NCBI GenBank assembly: GCA_002284615.2
Contig: MU069506.1
Span: 226,556-249,613 of the forward strand
From: Dunaliella salina
Lineage: Eukaryota; Chlorophyta; Chlorophyceae; Chlamydomonadales; Dunaliellaceae
DNA length: 23,058 nt
Direction of reading: 5' to 3'
Shown: positions 1-9,939 of the stretch, one piece after another
Layout of the letters: every line of letters starts with the position of its first letter
Numbering within the stretch: the stretch's first letter is position 1
The notes under the pieces: model-generated
Databases searched by the model: none
Told to the model about the DNA's origin: nothing
Seen by the model: only the letters and a program-made list of their open reading frames with translations
Program-made: the position numbers and the translations under genes

Positions 1-284
1 GCACACACGCACGCACGTCTGTTGTCCCCCCTGGTACAAGCATGACATATTTCTATCCTGTGCAGAAGTCACCACAGAGGTCTACAGAGGTTTATAGAAA
101 GATGCAAAGGTCCCCACAGGCAATTTTCACTTTTACCAATTTTAGGACCAGTTTGGCCACAAGGAAATAGGCAACAAGGAATAGTTCTGTCTGGTGCTTG
201 TTTTTTTGTTTCTGAGCTTATGGATTTGCAAGCCACCATGATGGCCTTGTACGAAGGGGAAGTGCACGTTCTTGTTGACGGGGG
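1..284. other. Unassigned flank left of the large element
   Basis: The first 17 bases are a short CA/CG-rich alternating purine-pyrimidine run. No coding region could be supported. A stretch near 203-226 (a T run followed by a motif ending GAGCTTATGGA) resembles the start of the dispersed repeat at 20346-20370, so this flank may itself be repeat-derived. The right border is where similarity between the three Dualen-like 3' tails in the window fades. Confidence 0.4.
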
Positions 285-410
285 CAAAAGAACAGAAAAG
301 AAAAACTACGCAGGCAGTGAAAACACTTCCCACATCAATTAAGGAAAAGGGGGTACCTAGGGCCGAAGCACCGTGTAACCGCTTCACCAAGGGAAAGCAG
401 AAGAAAGAAA
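285..410 (-). other. 3' UTR and tail of the Dualen-like element
   Basis: Non-coding region after the polyprotein stop. On the minus strand it contains TTAATTGATGTGGGAAG, then CTGCCTGCGTAGTTTTTC and a T/C-rich stretch. The same ordered motifs end the copy at 16190-16345 (minus) and the copy at 19985-20050 (plus), so this is the conserved 3' end of the family. The conserved 3' end is presumably what the element's own reverse transcriptase recognises, as is known for other non-LTR elements; that role is inference. Confidence 0.7.
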
Positions 411-1223
411 TCAGTGGGGATCAGGTGGGTTACTAGCAGTAGCCCGTTGTTGGGAGTTGGAAAAGTTCTTCTCAAGAGCGCGTCTGGTGCTGGCGAGCTT
501 ATAAGCATACAGGACAGAATGAGCATGAAGCTTCCGAGCAAGCTTGGTGGTTTTGAAAGCGTCAAGACCAAGCTCCTTTAGAGGCTCTTAAATATGCGAG
601 GTACAGGTGACTCCTCCCACACCTAACAGGAAAGTATGGAGGGTGACTTGAGCTGAGGCCCCAGAAAGATGATGACAAAGATCGCGGTGCTACAGCTTGG
701 AGGCCTGAAGCTGGATGTTGGGCCGGGTGTCCTCACAGTATTTGACTTCTACAAGTTGGATGTGCCTCGGATCTGGGTGGAGCTGACTGGGGTCGCGAGC
801 CTTGGATGTGGTTGGAGTGGCTGTGGCTGGCGCTGAGTCCTTCCTGTTTACCCCGCACCCCCCTGCACTTCTCAATTCATAACGAGGATTCGACCTTGGC
901 GCCCTTTTCAGAGGAACAACTAACAGAGCATCAGGCCGGCCGGAAGTGAGCCTATCCTTATCAGGGAAACGGCGCGGGAAAACATATTTGGGAAGGGTCC
1001 TGACAGTAGCATGTTTTGGGATTTGTAGGTCTTGCAAGGCAAGACGGTCTGCACTGCCAGTGTCCATGGAGGCAATACCTGCCCCAAGAGGGCCTTTGCT
1101 GATGGCTTTCAGGAGGATTCTGCTGGCAATATTATGTCGCTCAGTTACCATACTAGACATGGTTGAATTTTTGCATCCTGACAAGATGTGAAGGGCACTG
1201 TCAAGTTCCCCACAGAGGGGGCA
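411..1223 (-). pseudogene. CCHC knuckle + restriction-like endonuclease domain (C-terminus of Dualen-like polyprotein)
   Basis: C-terminal nuclease that would nick target DNA during target-primed reverse transcription. It opens with a C-x2-C-x7-H-x4-C knuckle (CPLCGELDSALHILSGC, near 1223-1173), the spacing typical of restriction-like-endonuclease non-LTR elements. Next comes a conserved region (MVTERHNIASRIL), then the PD-(D/E)XK signature: PDALLV (about 918-937) and VEVKYCED (about 730-752). The ending NPPDPH followed by TGA at 411-413 matches the end of the plus-strand copy at 19919. A TAA stop (1224-1226) separates the knuckle from the RNase H part in the same frame, and a further stop at 690 plus a frameshift break the last 90 codons. 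The PD and E-x-K residues are visible; nuclease identity follows from family knowledge. Confidence 0.8.
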
Positions 1224-2392
1224 TTATAGGCTGGTGGAAATTTCGAAGCGCACCGCGTGTTTTTGATTGAAGAGGGTACCTGAGCGGTACTTAAAAATGT
1301 GTTGCCTCATTTTGAAAGAGAGTGTTGGCATAGTCCAGAAGGCATTACTGATATTTTTGTGGATGTTGGGGAGTAGACTTTGGTAGAAGGAGTAGTATCC
1401 TGTGTTGGTGTTGGCCTTTCCAAGTTTGTGTTTTGAGTGCATGTGCTTCCGTAAAGCATCATGGAGGTGGGAGAAGTGTTTCAGCTTTACGGCAGGTGGG
1501 TTAAGGCGTCTAGAAGCATTCGCATGAGTGCAGAATGTCTCCTCAAAGGCAAGCCAGGTCACCACGGTGGTGTCATGAAAAGGATTGCCTTCAGGGGTTG
1601 CACATGGGAAGGTTATGTCTGCGTCATTATTCTGAATGGCCTGATATTTAGCAATGGCATCTGCGCATTCCTTGCCAACAATTCCAGCATGAGATTTAAT
1701 CTCTAAGAAATGGATATGATTATCTTGAGGATGTGGCCCTGGACGTGTTGGTGATGAAGTTCTGGGTAGAGTATTTGCTTTCCGATCTGCTCTAGAGAGC
1801 AAAGGCTGTCAGTGGCAATGTAACAATATCCTAGGAAAATGGCGGCTGCTATTGCCGCCAGTTTGGCTTTGGTGATGGTGTGAGTGATTCCTGTTCCATT
1901 CGGTTGGACGTGGCTGGTGCTGTCGCTGGCGGGGTGGTAGACCCCTGCACCAATCACTTGTTTACCATTGTGCACATGGCAGCTGCCGTCCGTGTATGCC
2001 CATTCTCTCCAGTTTTCAACTTTGCGTACCAGATAAGGGCTGGATGATTTGAGCGGTGAGAAAGTTTGTTGGCTTTGCGTGGTACTGTGAGAGGTTTGTT
2101 GGTGTGCAGAAGGTAGCTTTTTAAACTCATTGAAGCCAGTTTCAATTTCTGGGTGTCTTGGATTAAGGATAGGGTCGTTGCTAATGTTTCTTTCCAGCCA
2201 CAATGCTTCACGGATGTCTTGTTCTAGGCCTGTGAGCCAATTTGAGTTGTTTTCATTGAGGCGGACTCTTGCAGCGGTATTCCAGACAGCAATTATTTGT
2301 AGGCTCCAGGAAGGGCATGGAAGGTCGATTTCTCGGCTTAGCCAGAAAGGGGGGGTGGCATACTTGAGTCTTGTTGAGGGTATAGCTCCCAA
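1224..2392 (-). pseudogene. RNase H domain of Dualen-like polyprotein, catalytic Glu lost
   Basis: Ribonuclease H that would degrade the RNA strand of the cDNA hybrid. Visible motifs: YTDGS (first Asp, about 1982-1996), then THTITKAKLAAI where the family has a Glu (about 1855-1880), ATDS (second Asp, about 1806-1817), and SHAGIVGKECADAIAKY (His and last Asp, about 1645-1695). The acidic residue expected in the second motif is Lys (AAA), a change that should abolish activity. A frameshift near 1703-1802 splits the domain into two overlapping frames (1703-2392 and 1224-1802). The part after the domain (HAKHRL-like, FYQSLLPNIHKNISNAFWTM) is a linker shared with the copy at 17156-17371. Confidence 0.82.
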
Positions 2393-3799
2393 TGTGCGAA
2401 AGAAGTGGGGATAGGCATTCAGAAGTTTAGAGTATGGATTTGCTCATAGGGCCTCCCCAACTTGGTAAGAGCATGAAAGTTGCTGTGGCATGGCTTTGTT
2501 GCATTGCAGAAAAAATGGCATATTTGAGAATAAGGTACATCACATGGTCATCGTAGATTGGATGGCATATTGAAAATCCTGAGAATTTGGAAGAGAGGCT
2601 GTTGTGGATTGCTCCGTATACCCTATCTCGAGGGTGTTCACTCCAGTTGAGGTGGCAGGGGTTGTGGTCCAGGGAGAAGCCATTTTTTCCTGGGTAATGA
2701 GAGCCCATTTTTGCATGGCAGTGTGGATATGATTTGGTAGGATGCGCATGCATGAGTCCTTGATCTTCTTACTTTGTAACATTTTGTTGTTGAGGGTTGA
2801 GCGTGAGAAAAGACCCACGATCTCAGAGGCAAAGCTTTGCGGTAGAGGTTGAATTGTGTTGTGGATCCCATTGTCTCTGGCTCTGTTGAATGCAGTGTGG
2901 AGGATGTTGATGCGCTCTGGGGTTAGCATTCCTTTGCATTTTCCATCTGTGCCATAAATGCATGCCACTTGTTTGGAATAGACTTGTGGTAGCACCAGTG
3001 GTGGTATAGATGGCATGGAAGGGGAGTGGGTAGCATCTGCTCTGGGGTGGAAATCCGTTGTATTGTTGAGGCTTGGCCTGATGAGGTCAACTGTTGTGAT
3101 CCAGAATTCACAGCGGCCAGTTCCATTAATGTCTGCTTGGGGGTTCGTGGGATTCATATCAAAGGTGGCCTTGTTGCGGAGTTCCGTGTCTAATTTTTGT
3201 TTCCAAGAGTTTGTCTTGTCTAAATTTTCAAATCCTTGCCTTTCAAGGTTGTCTAGCTCAGAGTCGGCAGCTGGAGTGGAGAGGTCTGTTTCATCTTTGC
3301 AAGCCTTGAATTGAAGGATGCATAGGTGAAAATCGGGCCAAGCTCCCTTGATGTCTTCAGGTTCCCAGCTCGGCTCCCAATCAACGCACATTAGTTCATT
3401 GCTGAAAGAGTTTGGTTCTCTTTTTAGCTTCTCATGTTTGCTGAGAGACTTGCATGCAGGGCAGGCCCAGTAGTTGCTGTTGTCTACATCCTGTCTTTGT
3501 GCATCAGAGTAACATCCAATCTCCTTCATGCAAGACCAGTGGTAGGTTCGGTGATAGACATCGCAGATGTACATGTCAAGGTAGGGGGCTCCTGTGGTTA
3601 TTCTGGTTGTTTGTTTGCTTTTTGATCGAGTCCTTTTGCTAGGTGGTTCTTCTGTTGGATATATGGTACTTGGAGGTAGTGTACTCAGTGGTATGACTTG
3701 GGAGTGGGAGGCGCATGATGTACTCAGTGGTATGACTTGGGAGTGGGAGGCGCATGATGTACTCAGTGGTATGACTTGGGAGTGGGAGGCGCATGATGT
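2393..3799 (-). pseudogene. PHD-like zinc finger and linker between RT and RNase H
   Basis: A stretch of about 345 codons open from 3574 to 2540 in the same frame as the RT C-terminal part, and open upstream to a stop at 3800. It begins with Ser/Pro-rich repeats, then a basic segment (PPSKRTRSKSK) that could act as a nuclear signal. A PHD-like finger follows: CDVYHRTYHWSCM, then YWACPACKS about 25 residues later (about 3445-3570). Spacing fits C4HC3 PHD fingers, which bind histone H3 tails, but the second Cys of the first pair is Tyr here. After it comes an acidic Trp-rich motif (DWEPSWEPEDIKGAWPDF). The rest is low-similarity linker with at least one frameshift near 2540-2750. The PHD call is mine by motif only. 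Confidence 0.6.
3681..3797. repeat. 39-bp tandem repeat, three perfect copies
   Basis: Units at 3681-3719, 3720-3758 and 3759-3797 are identical. As 39 is divisible by three, the array keeps frame and on the minus strand encodes a 13-residue Ser/Thr-rich unit (SCASHSQVIPLST) just upstream of the PHD-like finger. Two stops (3800-3805) end the open frame directly beside the array. Confidence 0.95.
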
Positions 3800-3949
3800 T
3801 CATTAGCGGCTCCCTGAGGATTATTGTCAGCGTTGTTGGGGCTCCTTTGGGTTGTGGTTCCTTGTATGTTCTTTTGTGTGGTATCTTGGGTGTTCAGGGT
3901 TCGTGCTGGCCTCCTCTGAAGGTGTGAAGGAGGGGTCCTTTGCGTTTCG

Positions 3950-5410
3950 TCAGAAGTGGTGGTCTGGGAATTGGTGGTCAGGGAAGTGGTGTTGAAGGGG
4001 GTAGTGTTTAGGGATGTGGTGTTTAGGGAGGTTGTCTCTTGTGTTGGGAGAGGTGGTGGATTGATTGGTATTTATTTCTGCTGGGTTGGCCCCTTGATTC
4101 TGTGTTGCTCTGTCAGGGTCTTGGGTGGGGGTAGTGATTGAAGTATTTGTCAGGTTGATGCGGTGGCCTGTAAGCGGGTGTGTGTAGTGAGTTCTGGAGC
4201 GGGGTTGTGTTGGGGGCACTCGTTGTGTTGTGTGTGCAGTTAGGGGGATACTTTCTGGGCATGGTGAGTCTGGAGGTGCACTGTTGAAGTGTGAGTCAAC
4301 CAGCTCGCTTATGTGGCTGTTGTTGATTTGGCGGTATCTGGGGAGTGTGTTAGCCGCAGTATTTTTGTCTTCAAGAATGTTATGAATGATGTCCTGGGTT
4401 AATTCTACATTAGGAGGTAGGTTGACTAAGGCTGCCAGTCTGTTTAGGGCTATTTTCCTTTTCTTTGTAATTTTTGAGTGCTTGTTCTTGAGTTGCGCCA
4501 CACTGATTATGTGGGTTCCGCTATTGGTTGTAAGGCCATGGAGTCCTTGGATGTCCAGACTTAGGAGGGGTTTGGTGATGCAGGCAATCAGCGTTGGGAA
4601 AGAGTGGGCGGGGGGTTTGTGGAGGAAGAGAGCCTCATCAATGATCTTGAAGTCATCCAGGAAGAGGCTTATGTTTTGTTTTGTGAGGTGGAGCTTGCTT
4701 GAGTAAACACTAATGAGCTGGCGAGCTCTCGTGCAGTAGTCAAGTTGGCGCTTAATTCGGTGGTTTGTTCCTTCTCTCGTTGTAAGGTATTCCGTGGCAA
4801 GGTTCTTCAGGTGTTTTATTTGCATTGTGAGGAGGTTCAGAGTGACATTACGGTGTCTGTCTGAGGGGTCTTCTAAGCTTAGTGTAAGGGCAAGGGCCAT
4901 ACGCCTATGGTATTCCACAGATATTGATGTCATACCCAGTCCACAATTTGAGGTGTCCTCTCGAATCATTGCAGTAGCAGTGCAAGTCCACAGGCCAAAC
5001 TTGTCTTTAATAATTCTGTCCACCATATTATCCCACATTTCGAGGTCTGCAAGGGTGCAGGCGGTGACTGCAAAAGAATAAGTCAGGCTGGGTATGATAG
5101 CTGTGCGAATTATTTTTAGAATCAGGCTTGGGGTTAGAGACTTTTTCCTTAGGTTTTCCAGCCTTTCTTTGAGGTTATTAGTCATGGACTGTGTTTGGTG
5201 CTTCCAGTTCAAGTTCATGGTTAGTTCTACTCCCAGATAGCGAAAAGGCGTGTCCGGTGTAATGAACTGTGTTTTTTGTCATTGTATGTCAATTTTATCT
5301 TCAAGGTGCTGGCAAAGAGTCTGGGAGGTCACTCCATTCTTGTCTCTTTGCGAGTGACCATATAGGGTGCCTGCCACTGTGGTCTTGCTACCAGATATGA
5401 TGAGTGCTGC
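3950..5410 (-). pseudogene. C-terminal region of reverse transcriptase (thumb and connection)
   Basis: Long open stretch (5218-3950, about 420 codons) continuing the RT. MNLNWKHQTQSM corresponds to the segment after the YLGV-type motif of non-LTR RTs. RTAIIPSLTYSFAVTACT, LEMWDNMVDRIIKDKFGL and TSNCGLGMTSISVEYHRRMAL match the usual post-RT pattern of a conserved Trp, a basic helix and a GLGxxS motif. The last third is low-complexity, rich in Thr, Pro, Asn and His, ending in His/Phe/Pro-Asp repeats before a stop at 3950. That stop lies in the same frame as the PHD part, so it is probably a later mutation. Between 5218 and 5410 the frame is broken by a stop. Confidence 0.75.
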
Positions 5411-6472
5411 CTAGTCAGAATAAAGTGTAATCTTACAGGCCCGAATTTTAAGGTTTTGAATAGTGTTTGTTTTGCTGAGTAGGTCATCAGCAAAGGAGGC
5501 GCTGCTTAGAATGTTGGCCAGGCGCGTTTCAGAGACGGTTTGGTTTTGATTAGGGATGCAGATGTGTTTGTAACCGCACCCTGCTACGTGGAGCCAGCGG
5601 AGAAGGGGTTCCATGTCAAGTAGGAAATGGGAAAAGAGACACCTTGAATCATGCCTCTTTCAACGGCAATTTGTCCAGTATTAGTCCCATCGGCAAGTCT
5701 GATGAGGGTGGTGGCGTCCTCGTACAGGTTCTTAACAGTGTCTATGGCATCAGTGGGGAAGCCAAGGTCATACATGGTCCATAGCATGCGGTCATGATTG
5801 GTTGTGTTGAATGCGGAGGTGAAATCCACAATGAGGGCATAGATGTCTTGTTTGAAGAATTTGGCATCTTCTAAGCTCATGATCACATTTTGGAGCTGGT
5901 GAATTGTATCTTTTTGGTTGCAGAAGCCAGTCTGCGTGCTGCTGAGCAAGGAGTGCGCTTCAGCATATTCATGAAGTGTACTAGTGATGAGGCGGGTCCA
6001 GAGNTTGTAGAGTGTTTTAGCGATTCCTATTGGTCTTGAGAAGGAAAGGTTTGTTTCTTCTCCTTTTCCCTTGTCTATCAGGATTGTGCTGCTTGTTTTC
6101 CAGTTTACAGGGGTGAGACGCGTGCACGCGTTGGCCACGTGGCCCACATTATGACGAAGAGTTTGTGTATAGTTCCTTGGATCTCTGGAGGGAGCATCCT
6201 TTAGAGCTCATTGGCTATATAGCTATATATGCCATCTGGCCCTGGAGTTCTGTTGTTGCTCAGAGTCTTTATGCATTTACGGAAGGCACTTTTGTCTAGG
6301 ATCTTGGAGTGGAGCCAGTCTCTTTCCCTCTAATTCGTCTTTGGTTATTTTAGACTGGAGGGTGAAGGGGTCGGGAACATGTGTTGATGCTCCTGCTTGC
6401 TCCCAAGGATAGCTTCTGGGTGCTTTTTCTTTAAGGTATTTTCCAGTTCTCTTCCGGCTCGTTCAAGGGCGT
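5411..6472 (-). pseudogene. Reverse transcriptase catalytic domain of Dualen-like element
   Basis: Core RT that copies element RNA at the nicked target. Motifs in order on the minus strand: NNRTPGPDG (about 6235-6265), STILIDKGKGEET, RPIGIAKTL, STQTGFCNQKDTIHQLQNV, motif A ALIVDFTSAFNTTNHDRML (about 5790-5835), the region of motif B (ERGMIQG, then a degraded segment where a GD-SP-type sequence is expected, about 5630-5660) and motif C FADDL (about 5485-5500). Both motif A and motif C Asps are present, but at least two frameshifts (near 5600 and 6150-6200) and an N at 6004 interrupt it. The TGKYLKEKAPRSYPWEQ segment at 6400-6450 marks the resumption of coding left of the 470-bp insert. Confidence 0.85.
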
Positions 6473-6945
6473 TTCCTTACATGGGGTGGGGGCGCAGACC
6501 AGAGAGCACAGGAACAAAACTGGCCTGCAGGGCCTACAAGCACAGCTCCAGAGAGGGGGAGCAAAAGACGCGAGGAGAGAGAGAGAAAGAAAGGACGCAG
6601 CTAAAACCTCTGAAAAAAACTCTGGAACACGCAGGCAAGAAGGACACAAGCTGAATCCCAGGAACAGCCAAAGGAGCAAAGCACACCCAAGGAGGATACC
6701 TAGCAGTTTAGGCCCAGCTCGCTAATCGACACTGGGCCATGGCGGGGAAAGCAAAGCTCAGCTGACTGGCAAACAGCAAGTCTCAGAGGGAGGCGGGGGG
6801 GAACTCAACCTAAAAGTCTGCAAAATGCCCCACGAGAAAGGAAAAGATGGGGACCTTATTGCATCAGCAGCAATAAGGGAACTATCACACAATCTCACTC
6901 GCCTCCAAGAACCTCAGTTCTACTGTTGGACAGATAACTGAGTAG
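6473..6945. mobile_element. Insertion of unknown type in the RT region
   Basis: About 470 bp with no similarity to the flanking polyprotein. Minus-strand coding before it ends at about 6950 (ILENSTAILSKTSR and out-of-frame residues) and resumes with TGKYLKEKAP at about 6450, as if one segment had been split. The insert is purine-rich on plus around 6550-6600 (GA-type runs) and contains an A8-type run near the 6945 border on the minus strand. I found no terminal repeats or RT. It might be a solo LTR, a SINE or a small non-autonomous DNA element. Borders are uncertain by about 20 bp. Confidence 0.5.
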
Positions 6946-7799
6946 TTTTTTTTTATCTTGACGTTTTTGAGAGTATTGCTGTAGAATTTTCTAAAATTTG
7001 TGCAACTTTCTTGGGTTCTATTTCGAGATGGTTATCTTCAGGGTTGCGTAGGGCTTGAAGGCCAGCTCTTGGTTGTGCATTCTTATCCTTGAAGGGTTCT
7101 TTGTGCGCTTTCTTTGGGTTTTTGATAGCAAGTTTGCATTGCTGTTTGCAAGCTTGCTTGGTTTGTTGAATTTGTTGAATTTTTGGCCCGGTCAATGCTA
7201 ACTATAGTTTTTTTGGTGGATTTTAAAAGGCTTTCCAGCTGTTCTTGCAGAGGTAGGTTGGGATTAAAAGTTCTTAGCTCTGAGATTGCGTTATGTAAGG
7301 CTTCATTACCTTTGACTCGCTCAAGCACATTAGAAGTCAGGTCCTTGGCGTTGATAAAGGGTGAGAGGACATGTTTCTGGATTGCTCTGATCTGGCCTAG
7401 TCTAGACTGAAGAGATCTCTTCAGCAGAGAGTTGCGCTTGTTGCTGACAAGTCTCGGGTTGTAGTGTCTATGGTCTTCAGAGATTGTTTTTGTCTCGCAA
7501 GTTTTTAGTGCAACGTCGTGGGAGGAATGTATGAGGTTGGCAACTTTGTTAGCCAGGTCCTCTAGGGTTTCAGGGGCAGGTCTTTGGCATAGAGAGGTAA
7601 GCTTAGTTTTGGCGCTCGTTGACCTGAGATTTTCAAGCTTGAAACCATAAGGAAAGTGCTAGCCTCCGTAAAGGCTGGGTTGAGCACTTGTAAAGTTCCC
7701 TCAAGCTCCTGGATGACTCCACGTATGGGGTCAAGAACAGATTGCATGAAGGTTTGCTGGTCAGAGCTGCTGACAGGGCGGGCCAGAACTATGCGGGGT
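6946..7799 (-). pseudogene. Linker between APE endonuclease and RT, frame-broken
   Basis: Minus-strand coding remains in three overlapping frames (7747-7562, 7328-7083, 7195-6953). Segments such as MLERVKGNEALHNAISELRTFNPN, a Lys/Gln-rich helix (QIQQTKQACKQQCKLAIKN) and ALRNPEDNHLEIEPKKVAQILEN are typical of the helical spacer ahead of RT motif 0 in this group. No catalytic residues are expected. Frameshifts at about 7190 and 7560 show decay. Confidence 0.6.
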
Positions 7800-8866
7800 G
7801 GTTTCTTGGTTGGCTGGAGGTTGGTAATGCGTGGTATGGAGACATCAAGGATGCTGGTAGGTATGCTGAGCAGAAGGGTCTGTGGTCACTCAAGTAACCA
7901 AGTTTGCAGGTATGGTAGGGATTGCGAGCAGATGCAAGACTGGAGGGCATAATTATGTCTTCAATCCTGCCAAAGGAGTAGATGGTGCTGTTGTCGGCTC
8001 CTTTGCCCGTGGCTGGACGTGACAGTGGGTCAAAGGCCTGGGGGCTTCCTCTTTACAGGGTGAGAGGTTGTTAGAGAGGAGAAAATTTCTTTATTGGATG
8101 TCACAGGGATAGCTCTTACTACTGGTTCAATCGTCATCTTTTAGTGTTGCATTCATATCCCCGATAATGATGGGTGTGCTGCTTCTATGGGTGTTTGTGA
8201 CGAATTTAATTTCTGCTTGCATCTGACCTCTAGAGCCCATGTGTTCTGCAGAGCTGCCTGAGGGCCAATAGGTACCAATGATTAGAAGGCTTGAGTGTTG
8301 ACTTTCAAGGATAACAGAGGCGTGCCTGCCATTTGGATCTAGGCTTACATTGGAGCAGTCGGTTGAAAGAGCTATCTCTGAGCGGACGCAGATCATTGTC
8401 CCCGTCTCTGCTGTAGGCAGGCCATCACTTGTATTTTTTGAGTAAGTTAACCAGCCACGCTCGATCTCTGTTGCTCTTTTTGAGCTTGATTTCTTTGAGC
8501 ACTAGGATATCTGGGTTGTGGGTAGCAATGGCATGTCCCAAGTCCGAATGGCTTGTATATAGGCCTCTCACATTCATGGTCATGAATTTGAGTTTGGTGA
8601 TCTTATCATTGAAGTGAGGTTGGGAAGGTGCTTGGTGCTCGCTATAATAGTTGTTTTCATTGGCACTGGTTGATGGTGTAGGTGGAGGGGGGGCAGGTAG
8701 TGTAGTTGTTTGCAGGAGGGTGTGGACTGTAGGGAGGTGTGTTTGATTGTGTATTGTGAGTTTGTTCTGAATTAATATGCAAATGGGGTTCTTGTGTTTG
8801 CGGCTCAGGTGGTGTGTCAATGCTGATGACATTTTGTAAGTAAATGTGTTAGGGTTAAAAGGGAAG
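7800..8866 (-). pseudogene. APE-type endonuclease domain of Dualen-like element
   Basis: Exonuclease-endonuclease-phosphatase fold nuclease, the first of the two endonucleases. Motifs seen on the minus strand: KFMTMNVRGL (Asn, about 8560-8590), NPDILVLKEIKL (Glu, about 8480-8515), LLIIGTYWPSG, IIGDMNATL (Asp and Asn, about 8140-8165), RIEDIIMPSSL (about 7935-7965) and LGYLSDHRPFC (Asp-His, about 7870-7900). All catalytic positions remain, but a stop at 8425, a frame change between 8396 and 8425 and stops after 8127 break it. Before the domain lies a Pro/Thr/Gln-rich spacer that continues in frame from the protease part across the LTR-element insertion. Confidence 0.83.
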
Positions 8867-8870
8867 GAGC
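8867..8870. repeat. Target-site duplication GAGC, left
   Basis: GAGC directly left of the LTR terminus that begins TGTCAGG at 8871. The same four bases follow the other LTR terminus at 14069-14072. A neighbouring shared GAGCTGTC makes the exact length slightly ambiguous. Confidence 0.7.
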
Positions 8871-9317
8871 TGTCAGGCTGAGAAACTGACGCAGCCAAAA
8901 CAGTGTCTTAGTTTGCCATGCTACAGAAGATATGTGTGCGGTAAAGCACTGCAGCTACGGCGCGTAGCTACCAAATTGGACAGGGCTGAGGGCAGGCTGA
9001 TGGATAAGGTTTTGCTGGAGTGACTCTTTACTTGGCTGTGCCACTGAGGCGTATGCAAGATACCTAAGGGCTTGAGGGCTTGCTAGCCCGGCATGGGCTA
9101 CTCCCTAAGGCTGCCTAGTAGTTTACAAGGCTATACACGAGCTAAAGACAATCACGGTGTTACTACGAGTTCTCCAAGAAGAAGACAGAGGAGAAAGAGA
9201 AAGAGGAGTTCTCTAAACACACTCTCAGCTGTGTAAAACACAAAGGTTAATCACAACTGCCAACTGACTCAACTAACTTGCAGCAGATTCTCGTTGCAGC
9301 ACACTCTGGGTGTGACA
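8871..9317 (-). repeat. 3' LTR (447 bp)
   Basis: Plus-strand 8926-9317 matches 13672-14068 closely; 8871-8925 is an extra 55-bp part absent from the other LTR. Read on the minus strand it begins TGTCACACCC and ends CTGACA, giving canonical TG...CA ends with 5-bp inverted termini. Directly inside it (9320-9374) the 55-bp part occurs again, separated by GC. Confidence 0.85.
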
Positions 9318-9319
9318 GC

Positions 9320-9374
9320 TGTCAGGCTGAGAAACTGACGCAGCCAAAACAGTGTCCTAGTTTGCCATGCTACA
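9320..9374 (-). repeat. Extra internal copy of the 55-bp LTR segment
   Basis: Same sequence as 8871-8925 with one visible difference (CCTAG against CTTAG). It lies between the polypurine-like tract and the 3' LTR. Its presence here and absence from the 5' LTR is the odd feature of this element. Confidence 0.85.
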
Positions 9375-9388
9375 ACCCCCCTATCTCA
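9375..9388 (-). promoter_or_regulatory. Candidate polypurine tract
   Basis: On the minus strand GAGATAGGGGGG precedes a TTGTAGCATGG sequence. A purine run beside the 3' LTR is the usual plus-strand primer in LTR elements. Here it directly abuts the extra 55-bp copy, not the 447-bp LTR itself. Confidence 0.45.
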
Positions 9389-9863
9389 AGCATGAAGTAA
9401 TGAAAGCGCAGAGATACCAACGGCATGGCAACTGAGTGTAGGCAGGTGGACCAAAGAAAATCAACACCATCCAGTCAATAAACAAAAATTAAAGTTTGAT
9501 TCAACTCCTTGCCAAGAACAACCCCCCAGCCACGCGAGTGAGGCTGGCAAATCCACATAGCACAGCTAGAAGCTTACTCAAATGAATCAGCACAGTCAGA
9601 AGTCTTAAATAAATCTGCCAGGTCTCAATGATGGTTAATTAATTTGCAGGTGCACTCAGCAACGTTAAGTTTTCAACAATTAAGTGAGATAAATTTGCAC
9701 GCCCGTACAACAAGTTTGCATGCACAGCATACACACTGAGATGAGAACAGAAATCAAGACAATAAATCATCTACTGCACCCGAGGGTCAGTAGGGCGGAC
9801 CATATGCTGATGCTCATGCGCAACAAGGTAGATGCATGATTCTATACAGCAGGCCTAAAGTAA
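9389..9863. other. 3' untranslated part of the LTR element
   Basis: AT-richer, no supportable coding region on either strand and no RT or integrase motifs. It links the end of the protease-related frame with the polypurine-like tract. Confidence 0.5.
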
Positions 9864-9939
9864 CTAGCCTCGCTTGCTCTCCCAAGCCTGCCGTTTAGAT
9901 ACGCTGGTTGTCATAGGCAGGCACGTTCGCCTGCATGCT

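Noticed and set aside
690..1191. Plus-strand ORFs opposite the nuclease domain (for example 946-1191)
   Set aside because: They are antisense shadows of the minus-strand polyprotein with no motifs of their own.
3681..3797. CRISPR-like array
   Set aside because: Units are directly adjacent with no spacers, and the DNA is eukaryotic.
6397..6725. Overlapping plus and minus ORFs in the insert as genes
   Set aside because: Low-complexity Arg/Glu/Lys or Leu/Ser composition from purine-rich DNA, overlapping on both strands, without known motifs.
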